DNA from: Desulfitobacterium chlororespirans DSM 11544
GTDB lineage: Bacteria; Bacillota; Desulfitobacteriia; Desulfitobacteriales; Desulfitobacteriaceae
DNA: 64,000 nt
Direction of reading: 5' to 3'
Assembly (NCBI RefSeq): GCF_900143285.1
Contig: NZ_FRDN01000004.1
Location: forward strand, 1 to 64,000
Position numbers and translations under genes: made by a program
In this document: positions 63,310 to 64,000 of the stretch, piece after piece
Layout: the number at the start of each line of letters is the position of its first letter
Position numbering within the stretch: the stretch's first letter is position 1
The notes under the pieces: generated by a model
Databases searched by the model: none
The model's input: the letters and a program-made list of their open reading frames with translations, nothing else
Told to the model about the DNA's origin: nothing

Positions 63310-64000
63310 AAGAATCCTTGTAAAATAGTATCTAATAGTTTGCAAGGAGGAATGAAAGGTGTGATCATTGGAGTGGACCTCTACTCAGCCATCCGTATTC
63401 GATATACCGACGGTGAATCCATTCGCTCAATTGCTAAAAGCCTTAGTATTTCCAGACAGACCGTTAAAAAGTATTGTGAAGGTTCAACCCATCCGGAAGT
63501 GCGGAAAACCTACCAACGAGAATCCGAAGTCGTCAATGATGATGTCAAATCGTTCATCCTTAGCTGCTTCAAAGAAGATGAAGCTGAGAATCTCAAAAAG
63601 CAAAAACATACAGCCAAACGAATTTATGACCGATTGGTTGCTGAGGAGAGCTTTGAAGGCTCTTACTCCTCCATACGAACAGCGGTTAGACTTCTAAAGG
63701 CCGAAAGGACAGTCCCCCCGCAAAGCAGCATCCCACTTTCTTATGCGCCAGGAGAAGCGGTACAAATTGACTGGGGCGAAGCTACTGTATACTTAGATGG
63801 GCAGAAAACCAAGTTATATACCTTTTGTGGGCGATTATGTTACAGTTGCGACATCTTTGTCCAGGTCTACAAAGCGAGCAATGAAGAAACCTTCTTAGAG
63901 GCTCAACAGCTTATGTTCGATTTCTTTGGCGGAGTTCCGAGACGACTCATCTTTGATAATGCCAAAGTGGCTGTAAAAGAGGGCTTTGGGATGTATGCCA
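63247..64000 (+). mobile_element. IS21-family insertion sequence, left part (continues past window)
   Basis: The left end is placed near 63247 (TGATAATGTAAAAGTGTACC), because IS21 ends begin TG and carry repeated GTAAAAGTGTACCAC-like blocks; one is at 63254-63268 and a degenerate one, TTAGTTTACCACC, at 63291-63303. istA begins at 63361. The element cuts the 5' end of the divergent nuclease-like gene. The istB gene and right end lie beyond 64000. The exact boundary may be a few bases off. Confidence 0.75.
63361..64000 (+). CDS. istA: IS21-family transposase IstA (partial, runs off window)
   Basis: Open frame from GTG at 63361, eight bases after AAGGAGG, with no stop to the window end (213 codons seen). 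N-terminal helix-turn-helix SIRSIAKSLSISRQTVKKYC, then the start of the DDE catalytic domain: SYAPGEAVQIDWGEATVYLD with the first Asp and FFGGVPRRLIFDNAKVAV with the second Asp. This is unmistakably IstA; it should catalyse transposition together with the IstB ATPase encoded downstream. No frameshift in the visible part. Confidence 0.93.
   Translation, partial: MIIGVDLYSAIRIRYTDGESIRSIAKSLSISRQTVKKYCEGSTHPEVRKTYQRESEVVNDDVKSFILSCFKEDEAENLKKQKHTAKRIYDRLVAEESFEGSYSSIRTAVRLLKAERTVPPQSSIPLSYAPGEAVQIDWGEATVYLDGQKTKLYTFCGRLCYSCDIFVQVYKASNEETFLEAQQLMFDFFGGVPRRLIFDNAKVAVKEGFGMYA

Noticed and set aside
63368-63697. 109-codon plus-strand frame at the right end
   Set aside because: It is an out-of-frame shadow of istA, which begins at 63361 and stays open to the end of the window.

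Overview
This window looks like chromosome of a spore-forming, menaquinone-respiring Firmicute of the Desulfitobacterium type (Peptococcaceae). The reasons are: spore-coat-like and LysM proteins, AddAB instead of RecBCD, DUF1659/DUF2922 proteins, strong AGGAGG ribosome sites, frequent TTG and GTG starts, and a respiratory acyl-CoA oxidation operon. The genus is inferred from general familiarity, not from a search. No rRNA, tRNA or CRISPR array was seen.

Layout. 1-8.0 kb: a four-gene minus-strand operon encoding kleisin-like (7089-5779), KITE/MukE-like (5792-5163), SMC/MksB-like ATPase (5160-2272) and a Ser/Thr protein kinase (2254-398). This has the architecture of Wadjet/MksBEFG anti-plasmid systems, but the nuclease position (JetD/MksG) holds a kinase. 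It is flanked by gene debris, including a decayed IS256-type transposase piece. 8.1-11.7 kb: a LysM protein and a TrpXYZ-type ABC importer. 11.74-12.42 kb: a gene-free block of long nested inverted repeats. 12.4-20.3 kb: addA and addB. 20.4-36.8 kb: mixed chromosomal genes (two small exported proteins, YitT protein, ECF sigma factor plus DUF4349 partner, cardiolipin synthase, split chromate transporter, coat-like protein, PspC, heterodimeric ABC exporter, a 45-residue gene, AhpD-like, DUF1294, GNAT, aromatic acid exporter-like protein, M24 peptidase), with a tandem duplicated terminator unit and a 120-bp MITE-like element.

36.9-48.4 kb: a ten-gene acyl-CoA (butyrate-type) oxidation operon read leftward: acyl-CoA dehydrogenase, hydroxyacyl-CoA dehydrogenase, second acyl-CoA dehydrogenase, etfB, etfA, a membrane FeS oxidoreductase that can pass EtfAB electrons to menaquinone, acetate transporter, CoA-transferase, thiolase and crotonase. 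A textbook -24/-12 sigma-54 promoter precedes the first gene. The gene immediately upstream encodes a CBS-PAS-PAS-AAA+-Fis sigma-54 activator, and a near-palindrome sits at enhancer distance.

51-64 kb is an accessory-looking region of small operons and remnants: DUF1659/DUF2922, DUF3102, XRE, two TIGR04076 paralogues (one truncated), BlaI with two operators and an unrecognised membrane partner, a beta-lactamase-fold hydrolase, a broken ParE toxin, a diguanylate cyclase, an ECF sigma/DUF4179 pair, a VOC protein, a lipoprotein, and a PD-(D/E)XK-type nuclease gene whose 5' end is cut by an IS21-family element running off the right edge. The strongest candidate for a new system is the SMC-kleisin-KITE-kinase operon.
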